Counted from the stretch's first letter, positions 26,222 to 35,588 are shown. The stretch: DNA of 64,000 nucleotides from Halostella limicola (GCF_003675875.1 NZ_RCDI01000003.1:124001-188000); one strand, 5' to 3'. Translations and numbers: made by a program. The notes: a model not told the origin generated them from the sequence alone.

Positions 26222-27193
26222 ATGAAGGCCATCGAGGTTCAGGCGTTCGGAACGAGCGACGAACTGGCGGTCGTCGAGCGGGAGACGCCCGAACCTGGCG
26301 AGGGCGAGGTCCGCGTCGAGGTGGAGGCCGCGGGGATCAACTTCGCCGACATCATGCAGCGCCGCGGTCACTACGAGGGCGGCCCCGAGCCGACCTACGT
26401 CCCCGGCATGGAGGCTGCGGGGACTATTGACGCCGTCGGCGAGGGCGTCGGCCTCGACGAGGGCGACCGCGTGGTCGCGATGACGAACGGCGGCGCGTAC
26501 GCCGAGTACGCCATCGCCGACCCGCAGTCGCTGTTTCCCATCCCCGACGGGATGTCGTTCGAGGAGGCCGCCGGCTTCCCCGTCCAGTTCCTCACCGCCC
26601 ACGGCTGCCTGTTCGAGTGGGGCGGGCTGGAGGAGGGCGAGCGCGTGCTGATTCAGGCCGCCGCGGGCGGCGTCGGCACCGCGGCCGTCCAGCTCGCCTC
26701 GCGCGCAGGCGCGGAAGTGTTCGGCACCGCGAGCACCGAGGAGAAGCTCGACCTCGCGGAGCGACTCGGCTGCGACCACCCCATCCAGTACACCGAGGAG
26801 GACTTCGTCGACGAGGTGCACGAGATAACCGACGGCGAGGGCGTCGACCTCGTGCTCGACGGCGTCGGCGGCGAGACGTTCTCGGACAGCCTCGACGCGA
26901 TCCCGCAGTTCGGGCGCATCGTCGCCTACGGCGCGGCGAGCGGCCGACCCGGCGAGGTCGACACGGGGACGCTCCTGTTCGGCAACAAGTCGGTCATCGG
27001 CTACCACCTCGGCCGCGCCATGGTGGAGGACCCCAACCGGGTACTCAAGGCCGTCCCGGACCTGCAGGAGGGCCTGCAGTCCGGCGAACTGGAAGTGATC
27101 GTCGGCGAGTCGTTCGCGCTGGAGGACGCCGCCGAGGCCCACCAGTTCATCGAGGACCGCGGGTCGACGGGGAAGGTCGTCCTGACGCCCTGA
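26222..27193 (+). CDS. Zinc-independent NADPH:quinone oxidoreductase (MDR family)
   Basis: 323 residues, full length for the quinone reductase group of medium-chain dehydrogenases. The N-terminal GroES-like part has AAGINFADIMQRRGHY, where Asn-Phe-Ala-Asp replaces the zinc ligands of alcohol dehydrogenases. The cofactor loop is AAAGGVGTAAVQLA near residue 145. It reduces quinones or enones with NADPH. Only about 30 nt of the intergenic region could hold its promoter. Confidence 0.88.
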   Translation: MKAIEVQAFGTSDELAVVERETPEPGEGEVRVEVEAAGINFADIMQRRGHYEGGPEPTYVPGMEAAGTIDAVGEGVGLDEGDRVVAMTNGGAYAEYAIADPQSLFPIPDGMSFEEAAGFPVQFLTAHGCLFEWGGLEEGERVLIQAAAGGVGTAAVQLASRAGAEVFGTASTEEKLDLAERLGCDHPIQYTEEDFVDEVHEITDGEGVDLVLDGVGGETFSDSLDAIPQFGRIVAYGAASGRPGEVDTGTLLFGNKSVIGYHLGRAMVEDPNRVLKAVPDLQEGLQSGELEVIVGESFALEDAAEAHQFIEDRGSTGKVVLTP

Positions 27194-27281
27194 GCGGCCC
27201 GCGGAGGCGGAGACTCAGTTTTCTCGCTCGCTAAGGCCCTCTCGCGAAAGTATTAGTCGGCCCGGTTCGACAACCGTCGTC

Positions 27282-27743
27282 GTGACGGACTCCTACCGAG
27301 ACGGGTACAAGGAGGGCGTGATCTTCCTCTTCCACGACGACGGGTCGATCCTGATAGAGCACCGTCCCGACGGCGACGGCACCGAGACGTTCATCCCGAA
27401 CGGCACGATAGAGGAGCGGGACACGGCGTCGGACCGGCACGAGGACTACGTGCTGGCGGCGCTACACCGGGAGATCGACGAAGAGTTCGCCGGGCGAGTG
27501 CGGGCGACCGACATCGAAAAGATGTGCGAGTACAGGGTCGAAGAGCCGGCTATCTGGTTTCACTCCTACGCGGTGACCGACTGGAACGGGACGGTGCCGG
27601 ACCACACGGTCGAGGACGGGGAGCGGTACGCCGAACTGGAGTGGGTGCCGCTTCGCGAACACGCGGAACATCTGGAGTACGGAAGCGCGATCGAGACCTG
27701 CGCGACACTCCAGGAGCAACTGGACGACGCGTCGTCTCGGTAG
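27282..27743 (+). CDS. Nudix-like hydrolase with extended Nudix box
   Basis: 153 residues from GTG at 27282. Family members cleave nucleoside diphosphates linked to other groups. The helix of the Nudix box is present as HREIDEEFAG (about 65-74) and the leading Gly lies at 41 in PNGTIEERD, but about 22 residues separate the Gly from the REIDEE core instead of about 13. The N-terminal GVIFLFHDDGSILIEHR strand and the C-terminal LEWVPLRE fit the fold. The catalytic glutamates are intact, so activity is plausible. The substrate is unknown. Confidence 0.7.
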   Translation: MTDSYRDGYKEGVIFLFHDDGSILIEHRPDGDGTETFIPNGTIEERDTASDRHEDYVLAALHREIDEEFAGRVRATDIEKMCEYRVEEPAIWFHSYAVTDWNGTVPDHTVEDGERYAELEWVPLREHAEHLEYGSAIETCATLQEQLDDASSR

Positions 27744-28430
27744 CTAGGGCCGCGGCACCGGTTCGACGCCGTCCCGCCGCCCGTCGAGCACCGCGAAGCG
27801 TTCGTCGCGGCGCACTTCCAGCCAGCGCAGCAGTCGCTCCGCCCAGTCGAGTTTCTTCGCCTTCGTCGGCCCGACCGCTTCGTCGTCGAAGTCCCAGCCC
27901 GGAAAGCGGAGCTCCGCGGCGCCGAGGTGATCCGCGAGGAAGGCCCCCCGGTCGCCGTCGGTGAACCCGCCGAAGTTCCTGACGGGACCCGCCGGTTCGG
28001 CCTGCGTCGTCGGGAGCAGGTACTCGGGGTCGAACTCCGGCACCGCCGAGCGAAGCGCCGGGACGTTGTCGCCGTGGGCGTGGACCGCGACGGGGACGCC
28101 GCGCTCCGAGAGCGAGACGGCGGTGTCGACGTTCTTGTCGAGGTCCGTCACCATCAGGTCGACGGCGACGCCGCGGTCCGCGAGGACGTCGGCGGCGGTC
28201 GAGGCCGCGACGACGAGGTCGGCGTCGCGGGCCCGATCGGCCTCTTCGTCAAGCGAGGGGCCGGCCCCGGCGACGGCGACCGTCGCGCCGTCGAAGGCGG
28301 CGAGGCGGTCGCAGTCGAACGGCGTCGCGAGGTCGGCGAGCAGGTCGCGAGCGCGCTCGTCGGCCGCGCGGTCGAATCCGAAGTCCGCCAGGATCGCCTC
28401 GTAGGCGGGGGTCCACTCCTCGAAGTTCAT
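27744..28430 (-). CDS. mptE: 6-hydroxymethylpterin diphosphokinase, MptE type
   Basis: 228 residues. The archaeal MptE family transfers pyrophosphate from ATP to 6-hydroxymethyl-dihydropterin in folate/methanopterin synthesis. Visible features are ATVAVAGAGPSLDEE, LVVAASTAADVL, VDLMVTDLDKN and VAVHAHGDN, the family's core strands and metal-binding acids. ATG 28430 gives the usual MNFEEWTP opening. The dihydropteroate synthase gene lies upstream on the same strand, 135 nt away; AACTTATGCCG in the gap may be a separate promoter. The stop abuts the convergent Nudix gene. Confidence 0.88.
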   Translation of the reverse strand: MNFEEWTPAYEAILADFGFDRAADERARDLLADLATPFDCDRLAAFDGATVAVAGAGPSLDEEADRARDADLVVAASTAADVLADRGVAVDLMVTDLDKNVDTAVSLSERGVPVAVHAHGDNVPALRSAVPEFDPEYLLPTTQAEPAGPVRNFGGFTDGDRGAFLADHLGAAELRFPGWDFDDEAVGPTKAKKLDWAERLLRWLEVRRDERFAVLDGRRDGVEPVPRP

Positions 28431-28565
28431 GGCCGTCGCTGGTGAGTTTGGGTCGGTAGAACGCCGATGTTTCGTGAGCCGGAGTGGCTCCTCCAAGTAC
28501 CCCTACCCGAGGGGCCCTTCCGGCTACCACGCGTGCTTTGACACCCATCCGGCATAAGTTTTCTC

Positions 28566-29705
28566 TTAATTCGGAGGGTTTCTGATCTGTTCTTCGACCG
28601 ATCGGAACTCGGGTGCAACTTCCGCGACGGCGGCGGCGACGGCCTCTACGCGCGCGGGCGGACCGGCGATGATGGCGGCGTCGTCGCCCGGAACGAACGC
28701 TGCGCCGCGCTCGTCCGCCGCGGCGGCGAGTTCGCGCCGGACGTCGGGGGTCAGGCCGCCGAGTTCGAACACGCGGGTCGCACAGTCCGCCGCCCCGTCG
28801 GGATCGCCGCCGATGCGCTCGATGTGACGCCGCGCCTCCGCGGTGCCGGTGACGTCGAGTTCCTCCACGGTGACGCCGTCGCCGCCGCGGACGCGCTCGC
28901 AGGCGAAGGCGTCGCCGATCAGCGCCGCGTCTCGCGTCTCGGCCACGTCGTGGGTCCGGACGACGTGCGCGCCGCGTTCGACGGCCATCGAGGTGGCCGC
29001 GAGGCTGACGGGCAGGGCCTCCTCGGTCGAGCGGTCGGCGATCTCCCGGAGGAAGTTCTTCCGGTTGATCGAGACGAGGATCGGACGATCCAGCCCGCGG
29101 AACTCACGGAGGCGGCGGAGCGTCTCGCGGTCGTCTTCGAGCGTCTTCTCCTCGCTCCACCCGCCGAAGGCGGGGTCGACGATCGTCTTGTCGGTGAGGC
29201 CGTTGCGCTGCAGCGCCTCGTAGATGTCGTCGACGTCCTCGATCGCACCGGGGCGCTCCAGGTCCGGCGGACTCGCCATCTTCGCGACGGCGGCGTCGTA
29301 CTCCTCACACACGTCGGGCATCGCCGGGTCGGCGAAGCCGCAGATGTCATTGACCATGTCGAACCCTCGCGCGAGCGCCTCGTCGGCGACCTCGGCGTAG
29401 CGCGTCTCGATCGAGAAGACGGCGTCGCCGCTCACGCTCTCCATCGCCTCGACCGCCGTGTCCAGGCGGTCGAGTTCCTCCTCGGCCGAGAGCACCTCGA
29501 AGCGCTTGTTCGCCGACTCCAGTCCCACGTCGACGATGTCGGCTCCCTCGCCGACCAGTTCGTCGTCGACGTACGCGGCCGCCTCGCCGGGGTCGTCGTA
29601 GACGCTCGGGTCGTACGGCGACTCCTCGCTGACGTTCAGCACGCCCATGATCCGCGGCGGGTGGTCGTCCCCGATCCCGAGGCCCGCGGCCTCAACGTTT
29701 CGCAT
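28566..29705 (-). CDS. folP: Dihydropteroate synthase-like protein
   Basis: 379 residues. Residues about 15-265 form a DHPS TIM barrel: RIMGVLNVSEESPYDPS (first loop), GADIVDVGLESANKR, DMVNDICGFAD, TIVDPAFGGW and GAHVVRTHDVAETRDA. The usual SFSDGG of loop 1 is SPYDPS and the usual GGEST of loop 2 is GLESA, so the substrate pockets differ from bacterial enzymes. About 110 extra C-terminal residues follow. The family joins p-aminobenzoate or a related arylamine to the pterin. Its neighbour mptE makes the activated pterin, which supports a shared pathway. Confidence 0.8.
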   Translation of the reverse strand: MRNVEAAGLGIGDDHPPRIMGVLNVSEESPYDPSVYDDPGEAAAYVDDELVGEGADIVDVGLESANKRFEVLSAEEELDRLDTAVEAMESVSGDAVFSIETRYAEVADEALARGFDMVNDICGFADPAMPDVCEEYDAAVAKMASPPDLERPGAIEDVDDIYEALQRNGLTDKTIVDPAFGGWSEEKTLEDDRETLRRLREFRGLDRPILVSINRKNFLREIADRSTEEALPVSLAATSMAVERGAHVVRTHDVAETRDAALIGDAFACERVRGGDGVTVEELDVTGTAEARRHIERIGGDPDGAADCATRVFELGGLTPDVRRELAAAADERGAAFVPGDDAAIIAGPPARVEAVAAAVAEVAPEFRSVEEQIRNPPN

Positions 29706-29762
29706 GGCTGTACCGCAGGACTACTGGACCAAAAGGCGTGCGTTCCCGGCGGGACGCGGCGG

Positions 29763-29984
29763 TCAGTCGGCGTCGCTGACGGCGGTCTCGTCCTCGGTCG
29801 TGTACGCTCCGGCGTACTGTCCGACGAGAACGACGCCGATCACGAGGAAGAAGGCGGCCCCCCAGGGTCCGAACTCCGTCGGCCACTTGCCCATGATGTC
29901 GGTGAGTGCGACGGTCAGTCCGGCGACGGCGATCGACAGGAACCCGAGAAACAGCACCTGCCTCTTCGACGATTTGGGATCCAT
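29763..29984 (-). CDS. Small two-helix membrane protein
   Basis: 73 residues. A basic MDPKSSKRQ start is followed by two hydrophobic helices at about 10-27 and 40-58 and an acidic cytoplasmic or external tail. Short proteins of this shape are common in haloarchaea and have no known function. It lies between dihydropteroate synthase and a divergent gene and has no obvious partner. Confidence 0.6.
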   Translation of the reverse strand: MDPKSSKRQVLFLGFLSIAVAGLTVALTDIMGKWPTEFGPWGAAFFLVIGVVLVGQYAGAYTTEDETAVSDAD

Positions 29985-30152
29985 CGTACCTTCTAATAGT
30001 CGGTCCCCGGGATTAGGTATCCTACCTCAACAGATTGGTTATCGCTGTAATTCGAGTGAGATTGCTCTCGACATCGCGTACGATACGGCTCTTCGCGGTT
30101 CGTCGCCGGTCGTTTCAATCGCTTTTTACCCTCCCGACGGCAAGGGCCGGAC

Positions 30153-30713
30153 ATGGCAAAGGTCAGCATCGGGCTCCGCGGGTGGCGCTTCGAGGAGTCC
30201 GAAGTGTTCGCCGAGGACGGCGACTGGCGGCCGTTCGAGGAGATACCCGACGAGACGCGTGAGCGGCTCATCCGGCTCCGGACGCTCGTGAACAAGCCCT
30301 GCGACTGCTGTTTCCTGATCCACGGCGAGGAGGAGATGGAACGCTGTCGCGAGGCGGCGATCGTCTACGGCGAACCGTACTCCGAGGTCGTCCTCTGCGA
30401 CGACCACGAGGCCGACTTCCTCTACTGGTTCCGCGAGGCGGGCGGCGACGCCCACGTTGGCGAGGACGAACTGCAGGACGAGTTCCACGAGTGGTTCGCC
30501 GCCGGCGAGCGCGCGCCCGAGGGCTACGGCGGCGTCGACCACGTCGACACCGACCCCGAGACGCTGCCCGATCCGCCGAACCCCAACGAGGACAACGAGG
30601 ACCGCTACCGGATCGACCTCCGCGAGGGGCTCGACCGCGACGGCGGAGGGGGCGACATCGACGAGGTGGACCTGGGGGACCTCGACCTCTCGACCGACTA
30701 CCCGTCGTCATGA
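30153..30713 (+). CDS. Conserved haloarchaeal protein with cysteine cluster, coupled to trmJ
   Basis: 186 residues, strongly acidic C-terminus. The central segment [19 protein letters not shown], then [15 protein letters not shown] carries five cysteines and several histidines that could bind a metal. I do not recognise the family beyond its being conserved in haloarchaea. Its stop overlaps the ATG of trmJ (ATGA), so the two proteins are made together and this one may assist RNA modification. That link is inferred from context alone. Confidence 0.6.
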   Translation: MAKVSIGLRGWRFEESEVFAEDGDWRPFEEIPDETRERLIRLRTLVNKPCDCCFLIHGEEEMERCREAAIVYGEPYSEVVLCDDHEADFLYWFREAGGDAHVGEDELQDEFHEWFAAGERAPEGYGGVDHVDTDPETLPDPPNPNEDNEDRYRIDLREGLDRDGGGGDIDEVDLGDLDLSTDYPSS

Positions 30714-31438
30714 GCGCGCCGACGGTCGTCGTCGTCGAGCCGCAGACGCCCGGCAACGTCGGCACCATCGCCCGGGCGATGAAGAACTTCGGGTTCTCCG
30801 ACCTGAAGCTCGTCGACCCGCCGGAACTGGACCGCGACGGCGAGGCGTACGGCTTCGCCGGGCAGGCCCGCGAGGACGTGCTCCCGAACGCGGACGAGGT
30901 CACCTTCGACGAGGTCGTCGAGAACTACCACACTGTCGGGATGACCGCCATCACGAACGAGGACTGCCGGAAGCACACCCGGTTCCCGTTCGCCACGCCC
31001 GACGAACTCGCCGAGGAGCTGGCGACCGTCGAGACGGACACGGCCCTGCTGTTCGGCCGCGAGGACAACGGCCTCGCGAACGACGAGCTCGAACGCGTCG
31101 ACCAGATCGGCGCGATCCCCGCAAGCGCGGAGTACTCGTCGCTCAACCTCGGGCAGGCAGCGACGGTGACGCTGTACGAACTGCGGGACCTCACCCTCGA
31201 CGAGACGCAGCTTCCGGACCGGGAGCGCGAGCGCGCCGCCCAGCCTGCCGTCGAGCGCCTGTACGACGAGTTCTCGAACTTCCTCGCCGCCGTCTCCCAC
31301 CCCGAGGAGAAGCGCCCCAAGACCGAGCGGATGCTCCGCCGGGTCGTCGGGCGCGCGCACCCCACCGAGCGGGAGGCGTCACGCATGACCGGCCTGTTCA
31401 GGAAGGCGGCGGCGCGGCTGGACGACGGAGAAGAGTGA
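30710..31438 (+). CDS. trmJ: SPOUT-class tRNA 2'-O-methyltransferase, TrmJ type
   Basis: 242 residues. [39 protein letters not shown] and [17 protein letters not shown] are the three SPOUT motifs that build the knotted SAM-binding site; the arginine in GTIAR acts in catalysis. TrmJ proteins methylate ribose at tRNA position 32. The C-terminal helical tail ([20 protein letters not shown]) is normal. It overlaps the upstream gene by four bases and ends one base before the convergent gatE stop. Confidence 0.9.
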   Translation: MSAPTVVVVEPQTPGNVGTIARAMKNFGFSDLKLVDPPELDRDGEAYGFAGQAREDVLPNADEVTFDEVVENYHTVGMTAITNEDCRKHTRFPFATPDELAEELATVETDTALLFGREDNGLANDELERVDQIGAIPASAEYSSLNLGQAATVTLYELRDLTLDETQLPDRERERAAQPAVERLYDEFSNFLAAVSHPEEKRPKTERMLRRVVGRAHPTEREASRMTGLFRKAAARLDDGEE

Positions 31439-33307
31439 TTACGCCCGCTTCTGGATCTCCTCGCGCAGTACCTCGCTAACGAGGTCGCCGTCCGCTTTCC
31501 CCCGTAGCGCGCCCATCGCCTCGCCCATCAGGCCGGAGAACGCGCCCATCCCCTCCTCGGCGACCTGCTCCTCGTTGCGGTCCACGACCTCGACGACGGC
31601 GTCGCGAACCTCGCTCTCGTCGACGCCGCCCAGGTCCTCGGCCTCGACGGCCTCCTCGGCCGTGAGGTCGGGGTCCTCGGCCAGCGCGGTCAGCAGGTCC
31701 TCCATCCCCTCGTTCGGCACCTCGCCCCCGTCCACGAGCGTCACGGCGTCGCGGAGGTGGTCGTCGGTCAGGTTCTCGACGGGCACGTCGTCGCGCCGGA
31801 GCGCCGTGAGCGTCGACTCCAGCGTCTGTGCGGCGAGCGTCGCGTCCGCGCCCGCCGCGACGAGGTCCTCGAACAGCGGCATCCGGCGGCCGTAGGCGAC
31901 CTGCTCGGCGAGGCCGGCGTCCAGGCCGTACTCCTCCTGGTAGCGGTCGACCTTCTCGGTGAGCAGCTCCGGCGTCTCGACCTCGCTGACGTCGGGTTCG
32001 ACCGGCGGCACGTCCGTCTCGGGGTACATCCGCGCCGCGCCGGGGAGCGGGCGGAGGTACCGCGACGTGCCGTCCTCGTTCGCGCCGCGGGTCTCTTCGG
32101 GCACGTCCTCGACGGCCACCTCGGCGCGCTCGGCCGCGGCCTCGATGGCTCCGGCGGCCGTCGCCTCGTCGTCGGCGACGATTGCGACGGCGTCCTCCGA
32201 GCCCGCGCCGACGGCCTCGCGCAGGGCCTCGACCTCCTCCTCGGTGACGCCGTAGGCCGGCAGCTCGTCGGTGTGGAAGATGCCGCCCGCGCCGTGTCGC
32301 TTCGCGTGGTCCGACAGTTCGGTTCCGAGGCGGCGATCGGGCTGGATCTCGCGGCCGACGAGGCCGTCGAAGCCGTACAGCGGGACGGCCTTCACCGCGC
32401 CGCCGGCGTCGAGCGCGCCGCGGATGACGCCGCTGTCGGTGTCCGCGAAGGTTTCGCTCACGTCGACGACCTCGCCGACGCTCGCGTCGCGGGCCTGCAG
32501 TTCGTCGGCGATATCCAGCAGCTCGACCTGTCGGCGCACCTCGTTGCGGACGAGGTCGTCGATGTCGTCGAGGCTCTGGACGCCCTTCATCTCGACGCGG
32601 GCACCCTCCGCGATGGAGACGTTCACGTCCTGTCGGATGGTGCCGAGGCCGCGCTTGACCGCGCCGGTCGAGCGCAGCAGCATGCCGATCCGCTCGGCGG
32701 CGGCGCGGGCCTGCTCGGGCGAGCGGATGTCGGGCTTGGTGCCGATCTCGACGAGCGGGATGCCGAGGCGGTCGAGGCTGTAGCGGACGCCCTCCCCGGT
32801 CTCCTCGACGCGCTGGGCGCTCTCCTCTTCGAGCATCAGGTCCTCGATGCGGACCGTCCCCTCGTCGGTCTCGATCGCGCCGTCGCTGGCGACCTTCGTC
32901 GTCCGCTGGAAGCCGGAGGTGTTCGACCCGTCGACGACGATCTTCCGCATGACGTGGGCCTGGTCGACCACGTTCATGTCGAGCAGCTGTGCGATCTCCA
33001 GGGCGACCTCCGTCGCCTCCTCGTCGAGGCGGTGGGGCGGCTCGTCGTCCTCCTCGACGAGGCAGGTCGTGTCGTACGCCAGGTACTCGAACTCGCGCTC
33101 GACCTGGCTCTCCTCCAGAGCGGCCTCGTCTATCTCACCCAGTTCGCTCTTGGTGGGGTGGAGGTAGCGGGTGAACGAGCGCCCGGACTCCGCGGGGTCG
33201 CGCAGGTCCGTCGGACACTCGCAGAACAGCTTCGTCGCGGTGTCTAACTGCTGGTGGATCTCGAGGCCGGCCACGAGACCCAGGTCCTCGTAGTCGTAGT
33301 CGGTCAT
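31439..33307 (-). CDS. gatE: Glutamyl-tRNA(Gln) amidotransferase subunit E
   Basis: 622 residues, archaeal GatE length. It forms the GatDE complex that converts Glu-tRNA(Gln) to Gln-tRNA(Gln). The kinase-like cradle begins LVAGLEIHQQLDTATKLFC and includes LMLEEESA and SLDRLGIPLVEIGTKPDI. The middle holds an AspRS-like insertion (GRE-type repeats about 270-420) unique to GatE, and the C-terminus a YqeY-type tail (AFSGLMGEAMGALRGKADG). No gatD is in the window. Confidence 0.95.
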   Translation of the reverse strand: MTDYDYEDLGLVAGLEIHQQLDTATKLFCECPTDLRDPAESGRSFTRYLHPTKSELGEIDEAALEESQVEREFEYLAYDTTCLVEEDDEPPHRLDEEATEVALEIAQLLDMNVVDQAHVMRKIVVDGSNTSGFQRTTKVASDGAIETDEGTVRIEDLMLEEESAQRVEETGEGVRYSLDRLGIPLVEIGTKPDIRSPEQARAAAERIGMLLRSTGAVKRGLGTIRQDVNVSIAEGARVEMKGVQSLDDIDDLVRNEVRRQVELLDIADELQARDASVGEVVDVSETFADTDSGVIRGALDAGGAVKAVPLYGFDGLVGREIQPDRRLGTELSDHAKRHGAGGIFHTDELPAYGVTEEEVEALREAVGAGSEDAVAIVADDEATAAGAIEAAAERAEVAVEDVPEETRGANEDGTSRYLRPLPGAARMYPETDVPPVEPDVSEVETPELLTEKVDRYQEEYGLDAGLAEQVAYGRRMPLFEDLVAAGADATLAAQTLESTLTALRRDDVPVENLTDDHLRDAVTLVDGGEVPNEGMEDLLTALAEDPDLTAEEAVEAEDLGGVDESEVRDAVVEVVDRNEEQVAEEGMGAFSGLMGEAMGALRGKADGDLVSEVLREEIQKRA

Positions 33308-33333
33308 TGGCGGACAGTCAGAGGGCGAGGAGT

Positions 33334-33339
33334 AAAAAA
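33334..33339 (-). terminator. Oligo-T run after the PH-domain operon
   Basis: Six T on the minus strand, four to nine bases after the stop at 33344, and before the gatE start at 33307. Likely terminates the leftward PH-domain operon. Confidence 0.5.
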
Positions 33340-33343
33340 CCGT

Positions 33344-35026
33344 TCAGTTCGGCGGCGACTCGTCAGACTCGTCGTCGCGGTCGCGCGGGGGGAGGCCGTC
33401 CGGGTCGACGTCGCGCGGCGATTCGTCGTCCCGTTCGGCGTCGCGTGGCGGATTGTCGCCGGTCTCGGGGCTGTCCCGCTCGCGTCGCTCGGCCGCCGAG
33501 CGCAGTTTCCGGCGCCGGGTGCGTAGGCTCTCCTGCAGCCTGTCGCGGAGCAGTTCGCGCAGGCGGGCGGCGTCCTCGTCGTCGATGTCGACCGCCGTCG
33601 CGTCGCGCTGGCGGAGGCTGAACGACCCCGCGGTGTCGGCCGTGAGGTTCGCGAGGGTCCGCCGGCGCTGGAAGAGGCTCCGGCTACGCACGACGGTCTG
33701 GAGCCGGTAGTACGGCACCACCTTCGTCGTCCGGGTCCAGAAGCCGACCCGCGTGAGGACGTGCTCGCCCTGGGTCTGGTACCCCCGGTTGCGCCAGGCG
33801 ACGTGGGCCGCGACGGGGACGACCGCGAGCAGGGCGACCGCCGCGTACCACCGCTCGAACCCCTCGTACGCGAGCGAGAGCGCGTACAGCGTGGCGGTCA
33901 GCGCCCCGACGGCGAGCGAGTACCTGACGGCGTACCGCTCGCGGGCGCGCTTCGGCGGCCGGGTGAACTCGGGGTCCTCGAACGACTCGATCGACTGCGC
34001 GAGGCTGTACACCCGCTCGCGGTCGGCCAGCGGGACCGCCGACTCCGCCCCGCTCTGCCCGGCCGTGTAGCCCGCCGTCTCCACGACGAGGGTGGCGTAC
34101 CCCGCCGTCCGGGTGACGGGGTTGTCGGTGACGGTGATCGTCTGGACTTTCTCCAGCGGGATCGAGCCGCTGTAGCGCTGGAGCAGGCCGCGCTCGTACC
34201 GGAGCTCGTCGCCGACACGCGACAGCGTGAAGTCGTAGTAGCGCGCCAGCGTCATCGCGGCGCTGATGAGCCACGCGCCGAGGACGAGGGCGGCGAGTCG
34301 CGTGGCGACGAGGGTGATGGCCGGCCGCGCCCCGCCGGGCACGATGAACGCGACCAGCGTCGAGACGTCCACGAGCTCGACGTACGGGAAGAATATCACC
34401 GACAGCACGAGCGCCCCGGGGTTGACGGAGGCGACGCTCAGGAGGACGAGCTCGTGGGGCCTGATGGAGAAGAGCAGCTCCTCCGATTCCTCTCGCGACC
34501 ACTCGGCGGTCGTCGCCGGGGCGCCCGGCTCTCGGTCGGCGCCCCCGGTCGCCGGCGTCGCTCCTTCCTTCGCGGGCTCCGGCTCCCGGCGGTCGGCGTC
34601 CTGACGGAGGTCGCGCTGGAGGCGCTTGGCCTCGTCGTAGCCGACGTACTGCAGGGACGCCTCCGTCTCGCCGCCGCCCGCCGTCTCGATGGTGAGGACG
34701 GCGACGCCGAGCGCGCGCTGGAGGAGGTTCTGGCTGATGTCGACGTTCTGGATCCGGTGGAGCGGGATCTCCCGCTCGCGTCGCCCGAGGACGCCGGACC
34801 TGATGTCGAACGTGTCCGGGGTCAGGTCGTACTCGAACCGGCGGTAGTACGCCACCTCGTACGCGCCGCCGGCGAGAAAGCCCCCGATCAGCAGCGGGAC
34901 CGTCGCCGCCGCGTCGACGGCGTCTAACGCCCCCGACGCGACCACGCCGACGAAAAACAGCGTGGACGCGAAGGTGACGCCCCGGGAGACCGCGCGGTAC
35001 GGGACGGAGATGGGGTGGAGCTTCAT
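33344..35026 (-). CDS. YdbT-like membrane protein with bacterial PH domains
   Basis: 560 residues. Three repeats of a bPH2-type domain follow membrane pairs: FEYDLTPDTFDIRSGVLGRREREIPLHRIQNVDISQNLLQRALG (about 65-105), YYDFTLSRVGDELRYERGLLQRYSGSIPLEKVQTITV, and VLTRVGFWTRTTKVVPYYRLQTV. Each set of two hydrophobic helices precedes a PH domain. The C-terminal tail is Arg/Asp-rich. Bacterial YdbS/YdbT pairs have this build; their function is not settled. It overlaps the YdbS-like gene upstream (ATGA), so the two are expected to work as a complex at the membrane. Confidence 0.8.
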   Translation of the reverse strand: MKLHPISVPYRAVSRGVTFASTLFFVGVVASGALDAVDAAATVPLLIGGFLAGGAYEVAYYRRFEYDLTPDTFDIRSGVLGRREREIPLHRIQNVDISQNLLQRALGVAVLTIETAGGGETEASLQYVGYDEAKRLQRDLRQDADRREPEPAKEGATPATGGADREPGAPATTAEWSREESEELLFSIRPHELVLLSVASVNPGALVLSVIFFPYVELVDVSTLVAFIVPGGARPAITLVATRLAALVLGAWLISAAMTLARYYDFTLSRVGDELRYERGLLQRYSGSIPLEKVQTITVTDNPVTRTAGYATLVVETAGYTAGQSGAESAVPLADRERVYSLAQSIESFEDPEFTRPPKRARERYAVRYSLAVGALTATLYALSLAYEGFERWYAAVALLAVVPVAAHVAWRNRGYQTQGEHVLTRVGFWTRTTKVVPYYRLQTVVRSRSLFQRRRTLANLTADTAGSFSLRQRDATAVDIDDEDAARLRELLRDRLQESLRTRRRKLRSAAERRERDSPETGDNPPRDAERDDESPRDVDPDGLPPRDRDDESDESPPN

Positions 35027-35484
35027 ACGGCGTCGGTCCGCTCGCTCTCCCTGGCGAGTTCGCGCAGTTCGGTCTGGATGCGCTGTGCGCGCTCGGGGGT
35101 CAGGCCGGGGATCGTCACGTCCGCGCCGCGGGAGCCGGCGGTGTAGACGACGACGCTCGCCAGCCCCGTCGCGCGTTCGAGGGGGCCCCGCTGGGTGTCG
35201 ACGTGCTGGACGCGGACGAACGGGACGACGGTGTCGACCCGCGTGACGACGCCGCGTTCCAGGTACAGCGCGTCGTCCTGTATGTCGAACCGCCAGATCC
35301 GGTACCGCGCCAGCGCGTGGACGATCCCGAGGACGAGGACGACCGCGCCCGCCGCGACGGGGAGCGCGAGTCCGAGTTCGAGGAGGAACCGGTCGACGAG
35401 GGCGATAACTCCGGCCAGCACCGCCGCGCCGACCGCCGCGCCCACGGCCCAGACGACGCGGACCCGCGAGTGAAGCTTCTCCAT
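35023..35484 (-). CDS. YdbS-like membrane protein with one bacterial PH domain
   Basis: 153 residues. Two membrane helices at about 9-32 and 36-56 lead into one bPH2 domain: RFDIQDDALYLERGVVTRVDTVVPFVRVQHVDTQRGPLERATGL. This domain is a membrane-surface binder in other families. The gene is the first of a two-gene operon; its stop overlaps the start of the YdbT-like gene. No further partner is present. Confidence 0.8.
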   Translation of the reverse strand: MEKLHSRVRVVWAVGAAVGAAVLAGVIALVDRFLLELGLALPVAAGAVVLVLGIVHALARYRIWRFDIQDDALYLERGVVTRVDTVVPFVRVQHVDTQRGPLERATGLASVVVYTAGSRGADVTIPGLTPERAQRIQTELRELARESERTDAV

Positions 35485-35588
35485 GTCACGGCATGGCAGC
35501 GGACGGATGATTAAACCGTGCCATTCGTCGCCGCGGGGAGAGTATAAGTCGGCTGATACGGGCGTTTATTCGCCCGGACGGGCTACAG

